In this document: positions 19,392 to 28,708 of the stretch, one piece after another
How the letters are laid out: every line of letters starts with the position of its first letter
Position numbering within the stretch: the stretch's first letter is position 1
Source: Ignavibacteriales bacterium
GTDB taxonomy: Bacteria > Bacteroidota > Ignavibacteria > Ignavibacteriales > Ignavibacteriaceae
Direction of reading: 5' to 3'
Length of the DNA: 64,000 bases
NCBI GenBank assembly: GCA_016714125.1
Contig: JADJNX010000001.1
Coordinates: 682,001 to 746,000, forward strand
Notes under the pieces: model-generated
Seen by the model: only the letters and a program-made list of their open reading frames with translations
Databases searched by the model: none
What the model was told of the DNA's origin: nothing
Program-made: the position numbers and the translations under genes

Positions 19392-20722
19392 GTCAGCTCC
19401 AGCCTTTTTGATTGCCGTGATGAAAAAACTCCGTCAGGGTCATATTTTTTCTTAATTTCAAGGAACTCTGCAAGCCTCGGATATCCCTTTTTAAATGTCT
19501 CAGGATCAAGTCTTGAATCCTTTGTAAAATAAAATCGACCACCATGTTTCAGAACTATTTCATCAAGTTTTTTGAGAAATTTTAAGAGCCCGGGCATGAT
19601 CGGGAAATCGAGTGCAAGTGTGTAACCCTCCTGGGGAAACGAAATCATTGATTCCTGTTTGCCAAAGAGTTTTAATACCGCAAGGAATGAACCCCTTCCC
19701 TCAACAGCTATCGCCTGCAAAACTTCTCCCATCCCATCGCGGCTGCTCTCCAACGGAAGAACAAACTGATATTGAAGGAATCCCTTTTTACCATATATTC
19801 TGTTCCAGTTTGCAATTGCGTCAAGTGGATAAAAGAAAGGATCAAGGTGAGTAATTCCGCTCCCTTTCATTTTGTTCATCATATAATAGAAACCGTTAAA
19901 TAGCCTGATAGTAAGGGAATTTAGTGATCCCGAAGGGAAATTGAACGGCACACCAAGCATTCCCTTGTTCTGATAAAAAAGTGGAGTGTTTGCAAAAGGT
20001 GTGTTTTTAATATCCTCTAAGTTAGCGTGTTCACCCCTGAACAGAATCGATTTTCCGAGGTTTTTCCCCTTGGCAAGACAGTCGATCCACGCAACGGAAT
20101 AGGTAAATTCTTTCGATTCATCAAATAATCTCATCACAATATCAAGATTCTCGGCCGGAAGAGCTTCCTGCTTGATGAAAGCAGTTTCTATCTTTTTTAA
20201 TGAGAACTCTGCCTCAAGGATTATCCCCGTGAGCCCCATTCCACCTATGGTGGCATAAAACAGATCACTTTTTTCAATCGGTGAACACAGAACTGTTTCA
20301 CCTGAAGCGAGAAGGATTTTCATCTCCCTCACCCAGTTCCCAAAACAAACTTCTTTGTGATGATTTTTGCCATGGACATCAGAGGCAATTGCACCTCCAA
20401 CCGTTATAAACTTTGTTCCGGGAGTAACAGGAAGAAACCACCCCTTGGGGACAAAAAACTCAAGAATTGTTGAAAATGAAACTCCGGCTTCACATTTGAG
20501 CACACCTGTCTCATCATCAAAAGCCAGAAATCTGTCCATTCCTGTAACATCAACAATCGTCTCTGCAAGTGAACTGTCACCGTATGATCTGCCAAGTCCC
20601 CGGGCAATCAATTCGGCGCCCTCTTTAACTTGTTTTTGGGCTCTTAATTCATCGGTAATTTCAAATACATTTGCTTCAACTACAGGGTATTTACCCCAGT
20701 TGCTAATTTTTTGTTTTTTCAT
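19388..20722 (-). CDS. FAD-linked oxidoreductase, DprE1-like
   Basis: A 444-residue protein with a vanillyl-alcohol-oxidase-type FAD domain: ARGLGRSYGDSSLAETIVDV, then VTPGTKFITVGGAIASDVHG and GKNHHKEVCFGNWV, and TIGGMGLTGIILEAEFSLKK. The C-terminal part (KHGGRFYFTKDSRLDPETF, KYDPDGVFSSRQSKRLEL) is characteristic of DprE1-like enzymes. It is unbroken, and translationally coupled to the SDR downstream. The pair would oxidise then reduce a polyprenyl-phosphate sugar at the inner membrane. No prenyltransferase of the UbiA/DPPR synthase type is in the window. Confidence in the family is high, in the substrate low. Confidence 0.82.
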   Translation of the reverse strand: MKKQKISNWGKYPVVEANVFEITDELRAQKQVKEGAELIARGLGRSYGDSSLAETIVDVTGMDRFLAFDDETGVLKCEAGVSFSTILEFFVPKGWFLPVTPGTKFITVGGAIASDVHGKNHHKEVCFGNWVREMKILLASGETVLCSPIEKSDLFYATIGGMGLTGIILEAEFSLKKIETAFIKQEALPAENLDIVMRLFDESKEFTYSVAWIDCLAKGKNLGKSILFRGEHANLEDIKNTPFANTPLFYQNKGMLGVPFNFPSGSLNSLTIRLFNGFYYMMNKMKGSGITHLDPFFYPLDAIANWNRIYGKKGFLQYQFVLPLESSRDGMGEVLQAIAVEGRGSFLAVLKLFGKQESMISFPQEGYTLALDFPIMPGLLKFLKKLDEIVLKHGGRFYFTKDSRLDPETFKKGYPRLAEFLEIKKKYDPDGVFSSRQSKRLELT

Positions 20723-21134
20723 TTTTTTTGCTCTATCGGATTCCCATAATCTCTATTCGACCAGGCACAAATATAACTATTTTTCAGCAGTCACTTTCAG
20801 AATAAGAGGCGGTGTAATTTGAGAGGAGAAAAGATGTTGTGTTACGCCGCAAACCAATAACACTTGACAACCGGTTAAAAATTGCGTAACTTACGCAACG
20901 CTTTTTACGCAATGCATCGGATTTCATTAAGTTTGGACGCAATAACGGGACAACCGTCCATTCAACTTGATATCAAATATCCTCAGAAACCAGAAACCGG
21001 CTATCAGGCATGATGTTTTCCTCAGCAGGTGGTTGGAGCGGGGGAAGTGAAAAATTACATAAACCGATTTTCTTTTTCTTAAGCCCGGTTGTATTTTAGC
21101 AATCAACAAAATTCAATAAACCAACTGAGCAGCC
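20723..21134. other. Intergenic region with inverted repeats, no convincing gene
   Basis: About 410 bases between the divergent DprE1-like and DUF1801-like genes. One short minus-strand frame exists at 20927-21109 but shows no protein-like features. The region contains the palindromic site described at 20864-20912. Confidence 0.5.
20864..20912. promoter_or_regulatory. Candidate promoter/operator with TTGCGTAA palindrome
   Basis: A 17-base perfect palindrome (apart from the central base), TTGCGTAA-C-TTACGCAA, at 20882-20898 is followed by a third half-site TTACGCAA at 20905-20912. Immediately upstream is TTGACA (20864-20869), with TAACTT 17 bases later overlapping the palindrome. The arrangement is what a repressor-controlled promoter would look like. 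There is no direct evidence of the binding protein, and the direction is uncertain. Confidence 0.35.
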
Positions 21135-21140
21135 TTGAAA

Positions 21141-21496
21141 ATGAGAACAGACTTCACTTCAATTGATCACTATATTTCAGAAGCAGATGAAAAAGTTCGA
21201 GAATCCCTCCAACAAATCAGAGAGGTGATCAGAGAAGCTGCACCAAACACAACCGAATGTATAAGTTATGGAATGCCTGCATTTCGTTTGAGGGTTGTTG
21301 TGTATTTTGCAGCATTAAAAATCACATCAGTCTGTTCCCCGAACCCTCAGGAGTTGCAGCATTCGAAGAAGAACTCCACCCTTACAAACACACAAAGGCA
21401 CCATCCAATTTCATTAGATGAACCCATCCCCACGATTTAATCAAAAGGATTGTTGAATTCAGGTTAAAAGAAGCGATGTCCCAAAAAGATCATTGA
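21141..21496 (+). pseudogene. DUF1801 (YdhG-like) protein, multiply frameshifted
   Basis: The N-terminal half reads as a DUF1801 protein: TSIDHYISEADEKVRESLQQ, REAAPNTTECISYGMPAF and VYFAALK. The rest appears across frames as KNHISLFPEPSGVAAFEEELHP, then HTKGTIQF, LDEPIPHDLIKRIVEFR, ending at a TGA at 21494-21496. Four single-base additions at short homopolymers are needed within about 200 bases, more than in neighbouring genes. It may be a decaying gene or just error-dense sequence. ATG 21141 is used; a TTG lies at 21135. DUF1801 proteins are small and poorly characterised, with a proposed iron-chaperone-like fold. Confidence 0.65.
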
Positions 21497-21650
21497 TAAA
21501 TATATAACTATTGTCCCAAGTGATATTTCATCCACTGTACATTACCCGTGAAAATGGCAGACTATCTGCGTAACTATCCCTATTTTCTCATTTCATTCTT
21601 CTGACGGCAATCGGGACGATTACCTCTCCTCACTCTAGCGTTTTTAAATC

Positions 21651-21713
21651 TCCGAAGTTCTAAGTTCCGAATCTCTGAACTTCTAAGGTTCTAAAGTTCT
21701 AAAGTTCTCCCTC
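21651..21713. repeat. Degenerate octamer tandem repeat, locus A
   Basis: About seven imperfect 8-base units. On the minus strand they read GAGAACTT, TAGAACTT, TAGAACCT, TAGAAGTT, CAGAGATT, CGGAACTT. It lies upstream of the yceD gene. The same unit recurs at 30060, 32252 and 35732. Confidence 0.65.
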
Positions 21714-21783
21714 CTCCGATTTAAATTTGTAATAAACCCTCTCGCTTTGTATATTTGTAGTTCGATTTTTTGGACTATTTGAA

Positions 21784-22293
21784 TTGAAAATTAAGATTTC
21801 GGGTTTGGAATTAGGAACCAATGAACTGGAGTTCATGGGTAAGGTCGAAGAATTGGGTCTGGAAGCCCCTTTTTACGGCAATTTCAAACTAAATGTCACT
21901 ATTGAGAAGTCACATCATCAACTGCTTGCAAAGATAAATTTGCAGGTAAATGCCTCCTTTGAGTGCGACAGATGTATCAATGACTTCAATTCTCAGCGGG
22001 ATATAGAATTTACTTTGCTTTATCTCTTTGATGAAGAGAGCAGAGAAACCGATGATCCCGATGTCAATTACCTCTCCCGCGAGGCAGATAAAATTGACAT
22101 TTCAACAGAAATTTACGATTATGCTTATCTGGATATTCCATTTAAGATATTGTGTAAGGAAGAATGTGAAGGGCTTTGCCCTAAATGCGGTGCCGACCTG
22201 AACCAGGGCGACTGCGGATGCCCCAAAAATGAGTTTAATCCCCTTTGGAGTGATCTTGAAAAACTGCGTGATAAATTTGAAAATGAAGAATAA
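21784..22293 (+). CDS. yceD: YceD/DUF177 family protein
   Basis: A 169-residue protein with the conserved ASFECDRCINDF segment and a C-terminal zinc-binding-like set of cysteines (ILCKEECEGLCPKCGADL, then GDCGCPKNEFNPLW). The start is TTG at 21784. In many bacteria this gene is cotranscribed with rpmF and affects 23S rRNA or fatty-acid gene expression. Here it heads the yceD-rpmF-plsX-fab cluster, 29 bases before rpmF. Confidence 0.88.
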   Translation: MKIKISGLELGTNELEFMGKVEELGLEAPFYGNFKLNVTIEKSHHQLLAKINLQVNASFECDRCINDFNSQRDIEFTLLYLFDEESRETDDPDVNYLSREADKIDISTEIYDYAYLDIPFKILCKEECEGLCPKCGADLNQGDCGCPKNEFNPLWSDLEKLRDKFENEE

Positions 22294-22322
22294 TTATTAA
22301 CCTAATTTGACGGAACTTAGAG

Positions 22323-22502
22323 ATGCCAAATCCTAAAAGAAAGATGTCGAGAACCAGAAGAGACAAAAGAAGAACACACTACAAAGCTGTGGCTCCTTCA
22401 GTTGGTTCGTGCCCAAATTGTGGCGAAGTTAAATTAAACCACAATGCTTGCCCTTCTTGCGGTTATTATGCCGGAAGATCGATGTTTCTGCCCAAGAAAT
22501 AA
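22323..22502 (+). CDS. rpmF: Large ribosomal subunit protein bL32
   Basis: 59 residues beginning MPNPKRKMSRTRRDKRRTHY, with the zinc-ribbon pairs CPNCGEVKLNH and ACPSCGYYAGRSMFLPKK. Length and zinc Cys pattern are exactly those of bL32. It lies between yceD and plsX, the usual location, 16 bases before the plsX ATG. Confidence 0.96.
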   Translation: MPNPKRKMSRTRRDKRRTHYKAVAPSVGSCPNCGEVKLNHNACPSCGYYAGRSMFLPKK

Positions 22503-22518
22503 CTAACCGGTCCATTCA

Positions 22519-23571
22519 ATGCAGAGCTCCGGAAATAGCTCCGGCAAGTGTAGAGTTTTGCTCGATGCAATGGGTGGGGATTATGCGCCCTTAAACGAAA
22601 TTAAAGGCGCTATTTCGGCTGAATCCGACGATAAAAATCTTGAAGTGTGGCTCGCGGGCGACAAATCAAAGATTATATCGGTGATGAAAGAAAACAACCT
22701 TTCATTCGACCTAAGCCGTATTGTTGACGCTTCACAGGTTGTTACCATGAGCGATCCTCCCGTTCAGGCATACAAAGAAAAACAGGATTCATCACTCGCT
22801 GTCGGTTTACGATTTGTTAAAAATGGTAACGCCGATGCTTTTGTGAGCGCCGGAAACACCGGTGCTGTTATGACATTCTCTGTATTAATTTTTCGGAAAA
22901 TCAAAGGTGTTGACAGGCCCACAATAGGCACCCTTATGCCATGTGTTGGTGGTTATTGTACCATCTTCGATGCAGGCGCAAGTGTTGACTCAAAAGCCCA
23001 CCACCTCGCCGAATATGCTGTGCTTGGTTCAATTTATGCCGAAGAGATGCTGAACATTAAAAACCCTCGTGTGGGGGTTTTAAGCGTTGGTGAAGAGGAA
23101 TCAAAGGGAAATGAAGTCTCAAAAAAAGCCCGGGAAATGATAAAAACCCTCGGTCTCAATTTCCTCGGTAATGTTGAAGGGAAAGATATCCTGAAAGGGA
23201 ATGTGGATGTTACAGTATGTGATGGTTTCACAGGTAACATCGTTCTAAAATTTGCTGAAGGTGTAAACTATCTGCTCAAACACCTGATAAGAGAATATGC
23301 TGATGAAAGCATTTTCAATAAAATCAAAGTTGGGTTGTTCAAAAGCTCGTTAAAAGCGATCTTTTCAAAACTTAACTATGAAAATTACGGCGGTGTTCCG
23401 CTTCTCGGTGTTGATGGAATTACTATAATCGGACACGGATCAAGCTCACCCCTCGCTATTAAGAACATGGTACTTAAAGCCGCAGAAGCTCACCGGAAAG
23501 AGTTGTTAACCAAACTCGCCGGGGCAATTGCCAGCCGTAATATTGACCACAACGAAGGAAATCCCGAATGA
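22519..23571 (+). CDS. plsX: Phosphate acyltransferase PlsX
   Basis: Converts acyl-ACP to acyl-phosphate for phospholipid synthesis. The 350-residue product has RVLLDAMGGDYAPLNEIKGA, SDPPVQAYKEKQDSSLAVG, FVSAGNTGAVM, GEEESKGNE and DVTVCDGFTGNIVLKFAEG, all family hallmarks. The ten residues before RVLLDAMGG are variable, so the exact start among nearby codons is uncertain. Its TGA overlaps the fabH ATG (ATGA), indicating translational coupling. Confidence 0.95.
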   Translation: MQSSGNSSGKCRVLLDAMGGDYAPLNEIKGAISAESDDKNLEVWLAGDKSKIISVMKENNLSFDLSRIVDASQVVTMSDPPVQAYKEKQDSSLAVGLRFVKNGNADAFVSAGNTGAVMTFSVLIFRKIKGVDRPTIGTLMPCVGGYCTIFDAGASVDSKAHHLAEYAVLGSIYAEEMLNIKNPRVGVLSVGEEESKGNEVSKKAREMIKTLGLNFLGNVEGKDILKGNVDVTVCDGFTGNIVLKFAEGVNYLLKHLIREYADESIFNKIKVGLFKSSLKAIFSKLNYENYGGVPLLGVDGITIIGHGSSSPLAIKNMVLKAAEAHRKELLTKLAGAIASRNIDHNEGNPE

Positions 23572-24571
23572 TCAACAACTCCAAATATAACGCCGTAATT
23601 ACAGGCGTAGGAATGTATGTCCCAGATGAAGTGCTCGATAATGACTATTTTTCAAGTTATCTCGAAACTAATGATGAATGGATTGTCTCAAGAACAGGAA
23701 TTAAAGAGAGAAGAATTTTAAGAGATGGCCCTACAAGCGATTTGGCTTATGGTGCCTTAAAAGATCTTATAGACACCACGGGACTTGATCCCAACGAAAT
23801 TGATGTTATAATCGTAGCAACCGTTACCCCCGATATGCTCTTCCCCGCCACTGCCTGCATCGTCCAGGAAAAAATTGGCGCTTCAAATGCATGGGGATTT
23901 GACCTTTCTGCTGCATGTTCCGGCTTCCTTTTTGCCCTTCAAACAGGTGCAAGTTTTATTACCTCAGGCGCATTTAAAAAAGTTGTTGTTATCGGTGCTG
24001 ATAAAATGAGCTCGATAGTTGACTATTCAGACAGAAACAACTGTATCCTCTTTGGCGATGCTGCAGGTGCTGTTCTTCTCGAAGCTACCGAAGACAAAAC
24101 AATTGGAATTAAAGATTCCATTTTACATGTTGACGGAACCGGTGCCGATGTTTTGAATATGAAAGCAGGCGGAAGTTTAAATCCTCCGACCCATGAAACT
24201 ATTGACAAAAAAATGCACTACCTCTACCAGGAGGGAAAGGCCGTTTACAAAAAGGCTGTGCTTGGTATGGCTGAAGTCTCTGCTGAAGTTGTTGAAAAAA
24301 CAATCTTAAACCGGAAGATATCGCATGGCTCGTTCCACATCAGGCAAATTTGCGAATCATCGATTCCACTGCAACCCGTATGGGAATTGGCATGGATAAG
24401 GTTATGATTAATATCCATAAATACGGTAACACCACTTCAGGTACGATACCAACCTGTCTCGCAGAATATTACAGAGACGGCAAAGTAAAAAAAGGTGACA
24501 ACCTTGTTCTCGCTGCCTTTGGTGCCGGATTTACATGGGGTGCTATCTATTTGACCTGGGGTATCGACTAA
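23568..24571 (+). CDS. fabH: 3-oxoacyl-ACP synthase III (frameshifted)
   Basis: Starts fatty-acid chains by condensing acetyl-CoA with malonyl-ACP. The catalytic Cys is in DLSAACSGF (residue 117). The frame breaks in the A run at 24295-24300; one added A gives NLKPEDIAWLVPHQANLRII (catalytic His) and continues to KYGNTTSGTIP (catalytic Asn) and AFGAGFTWGAIYLTW. Repaired length is 334 residues, normal. It overlaps plsX by 4 bases and precedes fabD by 1 base. Confidence 0.95.
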
Positions 24572-24572
24572 C

Positions 24573-25487
24573 ATGGCAAAAAGAGCGCTTCTTTTCCCCG
24601 GACAGGGCTCGCAGTATGTCGGAATGGCAAGCGACCTTTACGAAAATTCCGTAGAAGCAAAGGAAATGATCAAAACAGCCGACGCTGCCCTTGGTGTTCC
24701 CCTTTCTCATATTATGTTTAACGGTCCTGAAGAAGAACTTAAACAGACTGAATATACTCAGCCTGCTATTTTTGTTCATAGTGTGGTTCTTGCCTCACTT
24801 TTGAGAAGACTTGACTTTGAAGGCGCAGCAGGACATTCACTCGGTGAATATTCTGCACTTGTTGCCTGTGGCGCAATTCAATATTATGATGCAGTTCAGC
24901 TTGTCCGATTTATAGGACAGGGAATGCAACAGGCAGGAACCTATTTCCCCGGAACTATGGCTGCTGTAATTGGTCTTGACAGAGAAACCCTTGAAAACAT
25001 TTGTGCCGAAGCATCTGCAGAAGGAATTGTGCAGTGTGCAAATTTTAACTCCCCCGGTCAGATTGTGATTTCAGGAAGTGTTGCCGGAGTTCTTAAAGGG
25101 ATGGAACTTGCAAAAGCCGCAAAGGCCCGGCTCGTTTCACAACTTACTGTATCAGGAGCTTTTCACTCCCCGTTGATGCAGTCGGCAAAAGACCAGCTTA
25201 AATTAAAACTCGATTCAGTCAATTTTTATGATGCAAAATTCCCTGTTTATGCAAATGTTACAGGGAAACCTGAAAAAGAGAAAGAAGAAATTAAACAAAA
25301 TCTCTTTTTGCAGGTGACTGCCCCCGTAATGTGGGAAGACACCATCAGGAACATGATTGCAGATGGATTTGACGAATTTGTAGAAGTGGGCCCCGGTCGT
25401 GTTCTGCAAGGATTGGTAAAACGAATAAATCCTGCGGTTGTTTCCTCAGGAATCGATAAATTTGCAGATATTGAAAAATATTTGTAG
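24573..25487 (+). CDS. fabD: Malonyl-CoA:ACP transacylase
   Basis: Transfers malonate from CoA to ACP. The 304-residue product has the family opening ALLFPGQGSQYVGM, the nucleophile Ser in GHSLGEYSAL, VIGLDRETL, CANFNSPGQIVISG and the catalytic His in SGAFHSPLM. Complete and unbroken. It follows fabH by one base, so it is cotranscribed. Confidence 0.96.
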   Translation: MAKRALLFPGQGSQYVGMASDLYENSVEAKEMIKTADAALGVPLSHIMFNGPEEELKQTEYTQPAIFVHSVVLASLLRRLDFEGAAGHSLGEYSALVACGAIQYYDAVQLVRFIGQGMQQAGTYFPGTMAAVIGLDRETLENICAEASAEGIVQCANFNSPGQIVISGSVAGVLKGMELAKAAKARLVSQLTVSGAFHSPLMQSAKDQLKLKLDSVNFYDAKFPVYANVTGKPEKEKEEIKQNLFLQVTAPVMWEDTIRNMIADGFDEFVEVGPGRVLQGLVKRINPAVVSSGIDKFADIEKYL

Positions 25488-25534
25488 CCATATATTCATT
25501 ATTAACTAATATTTAATATATTTTCAGATTGAAT

Positions 25535-26281
25535 ATGACAGATTTAAAAGATAAAAGAGCACTTGTAACGGGAGGTTCCCGCGGCATAGGAAAAGCGATA
25601 GTTGAAGAACTTGCAGCCATGGGCTGTTCTGTTGTTTTTACTTACCAGTCTTCTGACGAAGCTGCCAAAGTTATTGAAACTGAACAAGCTGCCCTTGGCA
25701 GAAAAGTGCTCGGCTTTAAAGCTGATGCCGCAAGTTTTGATGAAGCTCAAAAAGCCGTCGAATTTACAGTGCAAAACCTCGGTGGGTGCGATTTCCTCGT
25801 AAACAATGCCGGGATCACTCGTGATAAATTTCTCATGATGATGAAAGAGACCGATTTTACTGATGTGATCGACGCAAACCTTAAAAGCGTTTTTAATTAT
25901 ACAAAAGCTGTAATAAAACCGATGATGTCTCAAAGATTTGGAAGAATCGTGAACATCACTTCGGTGGTTGGCATTACCGGTAACGCAGGACAGGCAAACT
26001 ATGCCGCCAGCAAAGCCGGTATGATAGGTTTTACAAAATCGATAGCCAAAGAAGTTGCGTCAAGGAATATCACCTGCAACGCTGTGGCTCCCGGTTTTAT
26101 CCAAACTGACATGACTGCAAAACTCAAGGATGAGATAAAACAGGAATTATTAAATCACATCCCGCTAAAAGCTCTTGGTGAATCTACTCATGTGGCAAAA
26201 ACTGTCGCATTCCTCCTTTCACCTGCCGCTGACTATATAACCGGTCAGGTTATTGCCGTCGATGGCGGAATGACGATGTAA
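25535..26281 (+). CDS. fabG: 3-oxoacyl-ACP reductase
   Basis: NADPH-dependent reductase of the elongation cycle. SDR motifs: ALVTGGSRGIGKAI, VNNAGITRDKFLMMM, the catalytic Ser in IVNITSVVGITGNAG, Tyr and Lys in NYAASKAGM, PGFIQTDMT, and the C-terminal ITGQVIAVDGGMTM. ATG 25535 (248 residues) is preferred to TTG 25529, because the family begins just before L-K-D-K-R-A-L-V-T-G. Confidence 0.95.
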   Translation: MTDLKDKRALVTGGSRGIGKAIVEELAAMGCSVVFTYQSSDEAAKVIETEQAALGRKVLGFKADAASFDEAQKAVEFTVQNLGGCDFLVNNAGITRDKFLMMMKETDFTDVIDANLKSVFNYTKAVIKPMMSQRFGRIVNITSVVGITGNAGQANYAASKAGMIGFTKSIAKEVASRNITCNAVAPGFIQTDMTAKLKDEIKQELLNHIPLKALGESTHVAKTVAFLLSPAADYITGQVIAVDGGMTM

Positions 26282-26317
26282 TTTTTTTATTATTAACTTA
26301 ACAAATAGGAGTAAATA

Positions 26318-26557
26318 ATGGACATTGAATCAAAATTCAATCAAATTGTTCAAGATAAACTTGGTGTAGAAGAATCACAGATCACCCCTGAAGCAAGCTT
26401 CAGAAACGATCTTCAGGCAGATTCACTCGATCTCATGGAACTTTTCATGGCTTTCGAGACCGAATTTGGTATATCAGCACCAGAAGATCAGGTTGAAAAA
26501 CTTGATACAGTTGGCGCAGCTCTTGCTTTCATTAAAGAAGAGACAAGCAAAAAGTAA
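26318..26557 (+). CDS. acpP: Acyl carrier protein
   Basis: 79-residue acidic four-helix carrier; the phosphopantetheine attachment Ser is residue 36 in LQADSLDLMELFMAFE. AGGAG lies 7 bases upstream of the ATG, one of the clearest ribosome binding sites in the window, fitting high expression. It carries growing acyl chains for the fab enzymes encoded around it. Confidence 0.97.
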   Translation: MDIESKFNQIVQDKLGVEESQITPEASFRNDLQADSLDLMELFMAFETEFGISAPEDQVEKLDTVGAALAFIKEETSKK

Positions 26558-26566
26558 ATTTTATTT

Positions 26567-26604
26567 GCCGGGAGAAGGCTGTTATTATTAACTCCCAACC
26601 CGGC
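26567..26604 (+). terminator. Stem-loop between acpP and fabF, possible attenuator/processing site
   Basis: GCCGGG (26567-26572) pairs with CCCGGC (26599-26604), and an alternative GGGAG/CTCCC pairing overlaps it. A T-rich but not pure run follows. This could reduce read-through, or stabilise the acpP mRNA end, so that acpP is more abundant than fabF. A weak terminator at best. Confidence 0.4.
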
Positions 26605-26630
26605 TTTACCTTTTCCCCAGGTTCATACCC

Positions 26631-27877
26631 ATGAATAACAGACGGGTCGTTGTTACCGGGCTTGGTGCGGTAACCCCCATCGGAAACAATCTTCAAGAAT
26701 ATTGGAGTGGACTCCTCACGGGAAAAAACGGTGTTGAGCTCATTACAAAATTCGACACTACCAATTTCGACACAAAATTTGCCGCCGAAGTTAAGGATTT
26801 TAAACCTGAACAATACGTCGATTTTAAAAATTTAAAAGAATCGATCCTTTTTCAGTTTATGCTCTTGCATCTGCTACCCAAGCAATGGAAGATGCCAATT
26901 TTGCAGAAGGTTCCTATGATCCTGACCGCTTTGGTGTTATTTTTGGAAGCGGGATTGGTGGTCTAAAATCTCTCGAGAATCAGTTCCTTATCTATTATAA
27001 CGACAATTCCCCAAAGAAAATTTCTCCTTTCTTCGTGACAATGATGATTGCAGATATTGCAGGGGGTCATATCTCAATTAAGTATGGACTCAAAGGTCCC
27101 AACTATTCAACCACTTCCGCCTGCGCAACTTCTTCACATGCCATTGCAGATGCTTTTATGCTGATTCAACGCGGCACTGCCGATGCGATGATCTGTGGAG
27201 GTGCTGAAGCAGCAGCTACTGAATTGGGAATCGGCGGGTTTGGCGCCATGCGTGCCATTTCCACCTGGAATGACAGATTTAAAGAAGCCAGCCGTCCTTT
27301 TGACAAAGACAGAAACGGTTTTGTCCTTGGCGAAGGTTCGGGTGCCCTTATTCTTGAGGAATATGAACATGCCGTTAAGCGCGGCGCAAAAATCTACGCT
27401 GAAATTTGTGGTATAGGTCTTACAGGAGATGCATTCCATATGACAGCCCCCGATCCTGAGGGCGATGGCGCCGTTAGAGCAATGAAAGAATGTATTCGTG
27501 ACGGCGGAATTGATCTGAACAAAGTTGATTACATCAATGCTCATGGTACTTCAACAATTTTAAACGACAAAACAGAAACCAAAGCAATTAAAACCGTTTT
27601 TGGCAAACATGCATATGAACTTGCCATCTCTTCTGTAAAATCGATGACCGGTCATCTCCTTGGTGCCGCCGGTGCAATTGAAGCTGTGGCTACAGTTCTT
27701 GCAGTTAAAAATGATATGATTCCCCCTACAATCAATCTTGATACACCCGATCCCGAGTGTGATCTTTTTTATACGCCAAAAGTAGCAATAAAACGAAAAG
27801 TCGATTATGCAATCAGCAACACCTTTGGGTTTGGTGGGCATAACGCCTCCCTCCTCTTTAAGAAAATAGAGGTATAG
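26631..27877 (+). CDS. fabF: 3-oxoacyl-ACP synthase II (frameshifted)
   Basis: Condensing enzyme of chain elongation. Starts MNNRRVVVTGLGAVTPIGNN. The break in the A run at 26834-26837 is repaired by one A, giving KRIDPFSVYALASATQAMED and then the long frame with the active-site Cys in STTSACATSSHAIADA, and the His pair in YINAHGTSTILND and SVKSMTGHLLGAAGA. It ends at the family's NTFGFGGHNASLLFKK. About 416 residues, typical. rnc follows 2 bases later. Confidence 0.95.
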
Positions 27878-27879
27878 TT

Positions 27880-28638
27880 TTGTTCGGCTTCGTTCGCGAT
27901 TATTTTAGAAGGCTTGAGCAGAAAAAACTACTCAAAAGAAAAGATTTTAAAAAGCTTGAAGACCTCATCGGGAAAAAGATTACAAATCCCGACAGGTTCA
28001 TCGAAGCTTTAACTCACCGATCTGCCCTCGACCAGGGTAAATTTAAGGTCTCCAACGAAAGACTCGAATTCCTCGGTGATGCCGTACTCGGAATGATTAC
28101 TGCCGAAACTCTCTTCGAAATGTTCCCAAAAACCAACGAAGGAGTCCTCACAAAAATGAGATCCAACCTTGTGAACAAAAACAATCTATTTGAAGTGGCA
28201 CAGGGGATTAATCTTTATCAGTTTCTTTTCATTCAGGAAGATCTTGTAAGTGGTAAATCAGTTGGAATAAAATCGATTCTCGCTGATGCTCTCGAAGCAT
28301 TAATTGGAGTGGTTTACATTGAATATGGATTTGCTGTAACCAAGGATTTCATCCATAAATATATCCTTGAACCGGGCCTCACAAAAGGTGTACACGTCAC
28401 CGATGAAAACTACAAAAGTCAGCTCCTCGAACTGATCCAGAAGAAAAAAGTGGAACTGCCTCGGTACTATGTTGTGGACGAGACTGGTCCCGAACACGAA
28501 AGAGTGTTCACCGTCAGAGTATCAGCCGGTCTTCATGTCCTCGGCGAAGGCACAGGCAGAAACAAAAAATCAGCCGAGCAGGTTGCTGCTAAAATGGCTC
28601 TCGACAATTTCCAGTCAGGCGAATTCTTTTCGGAATAG
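27880..28638 (+). CDS. rnc: Ribonuclease III
   Basis: Double-strand-specific endoribonuclease for rRNA and mRNA processing. 252 residues: nuclease domain with the signature NERLEFLGDAVLGMITAE and the later catalytic acidic residues in LADALEALIGVVYIE; C-terminal dsRNA-binding domain (NYKSQLLELIQKK to NKKSAEQVAAKMALDNF). The start is TTG at 27880, supported by its 2-base distance from the fabF stop. Its position after acpP-fabF is common in bacteria. Confidence 0.95.
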   Translation: MFGFVRDYFRRLEQKKLLKRKDFKKLEDLIGKKITNPDRFIEALTHRSALDQGKFKVSNERLEFLGDAVLGMITAETLFEMFPKTNEGVLTKMRSNLVNKNNLFEVAQGINLYQFLFIQEDLVSGKSVGIKSILADALEALIGVVYIEYGFAVTKDFIHKYILEPGLTKGVHVTDENYKSQLLELIQKKKVELPRYYVVDETGPEHERVFTVRVSAGLHVLGEGTGRNKKSAEQVAAKMALDNFQSGEFFSE

Positions 28639-28708
28639 GGCTTAAAAGTTTAATATTTGTATTTTATGGTCAGTGATTAAAAAAATCTTTTCACACCTGT
28701 GGCGATCC

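Noticed and set aside
20927..21109. Minus-strand ORF of 60 residues
   Set aside because: No start signal, no recognisable composition; lies in a divergent promoter region.
26631..27877. Programmed frameshifting in fabF, fabH, dprA and similar genes
   Set aside because: The breaks are spread over unrelated genes, at short homopolymers, with no shared slippery site or downstream structure; sequencing error is simpler.
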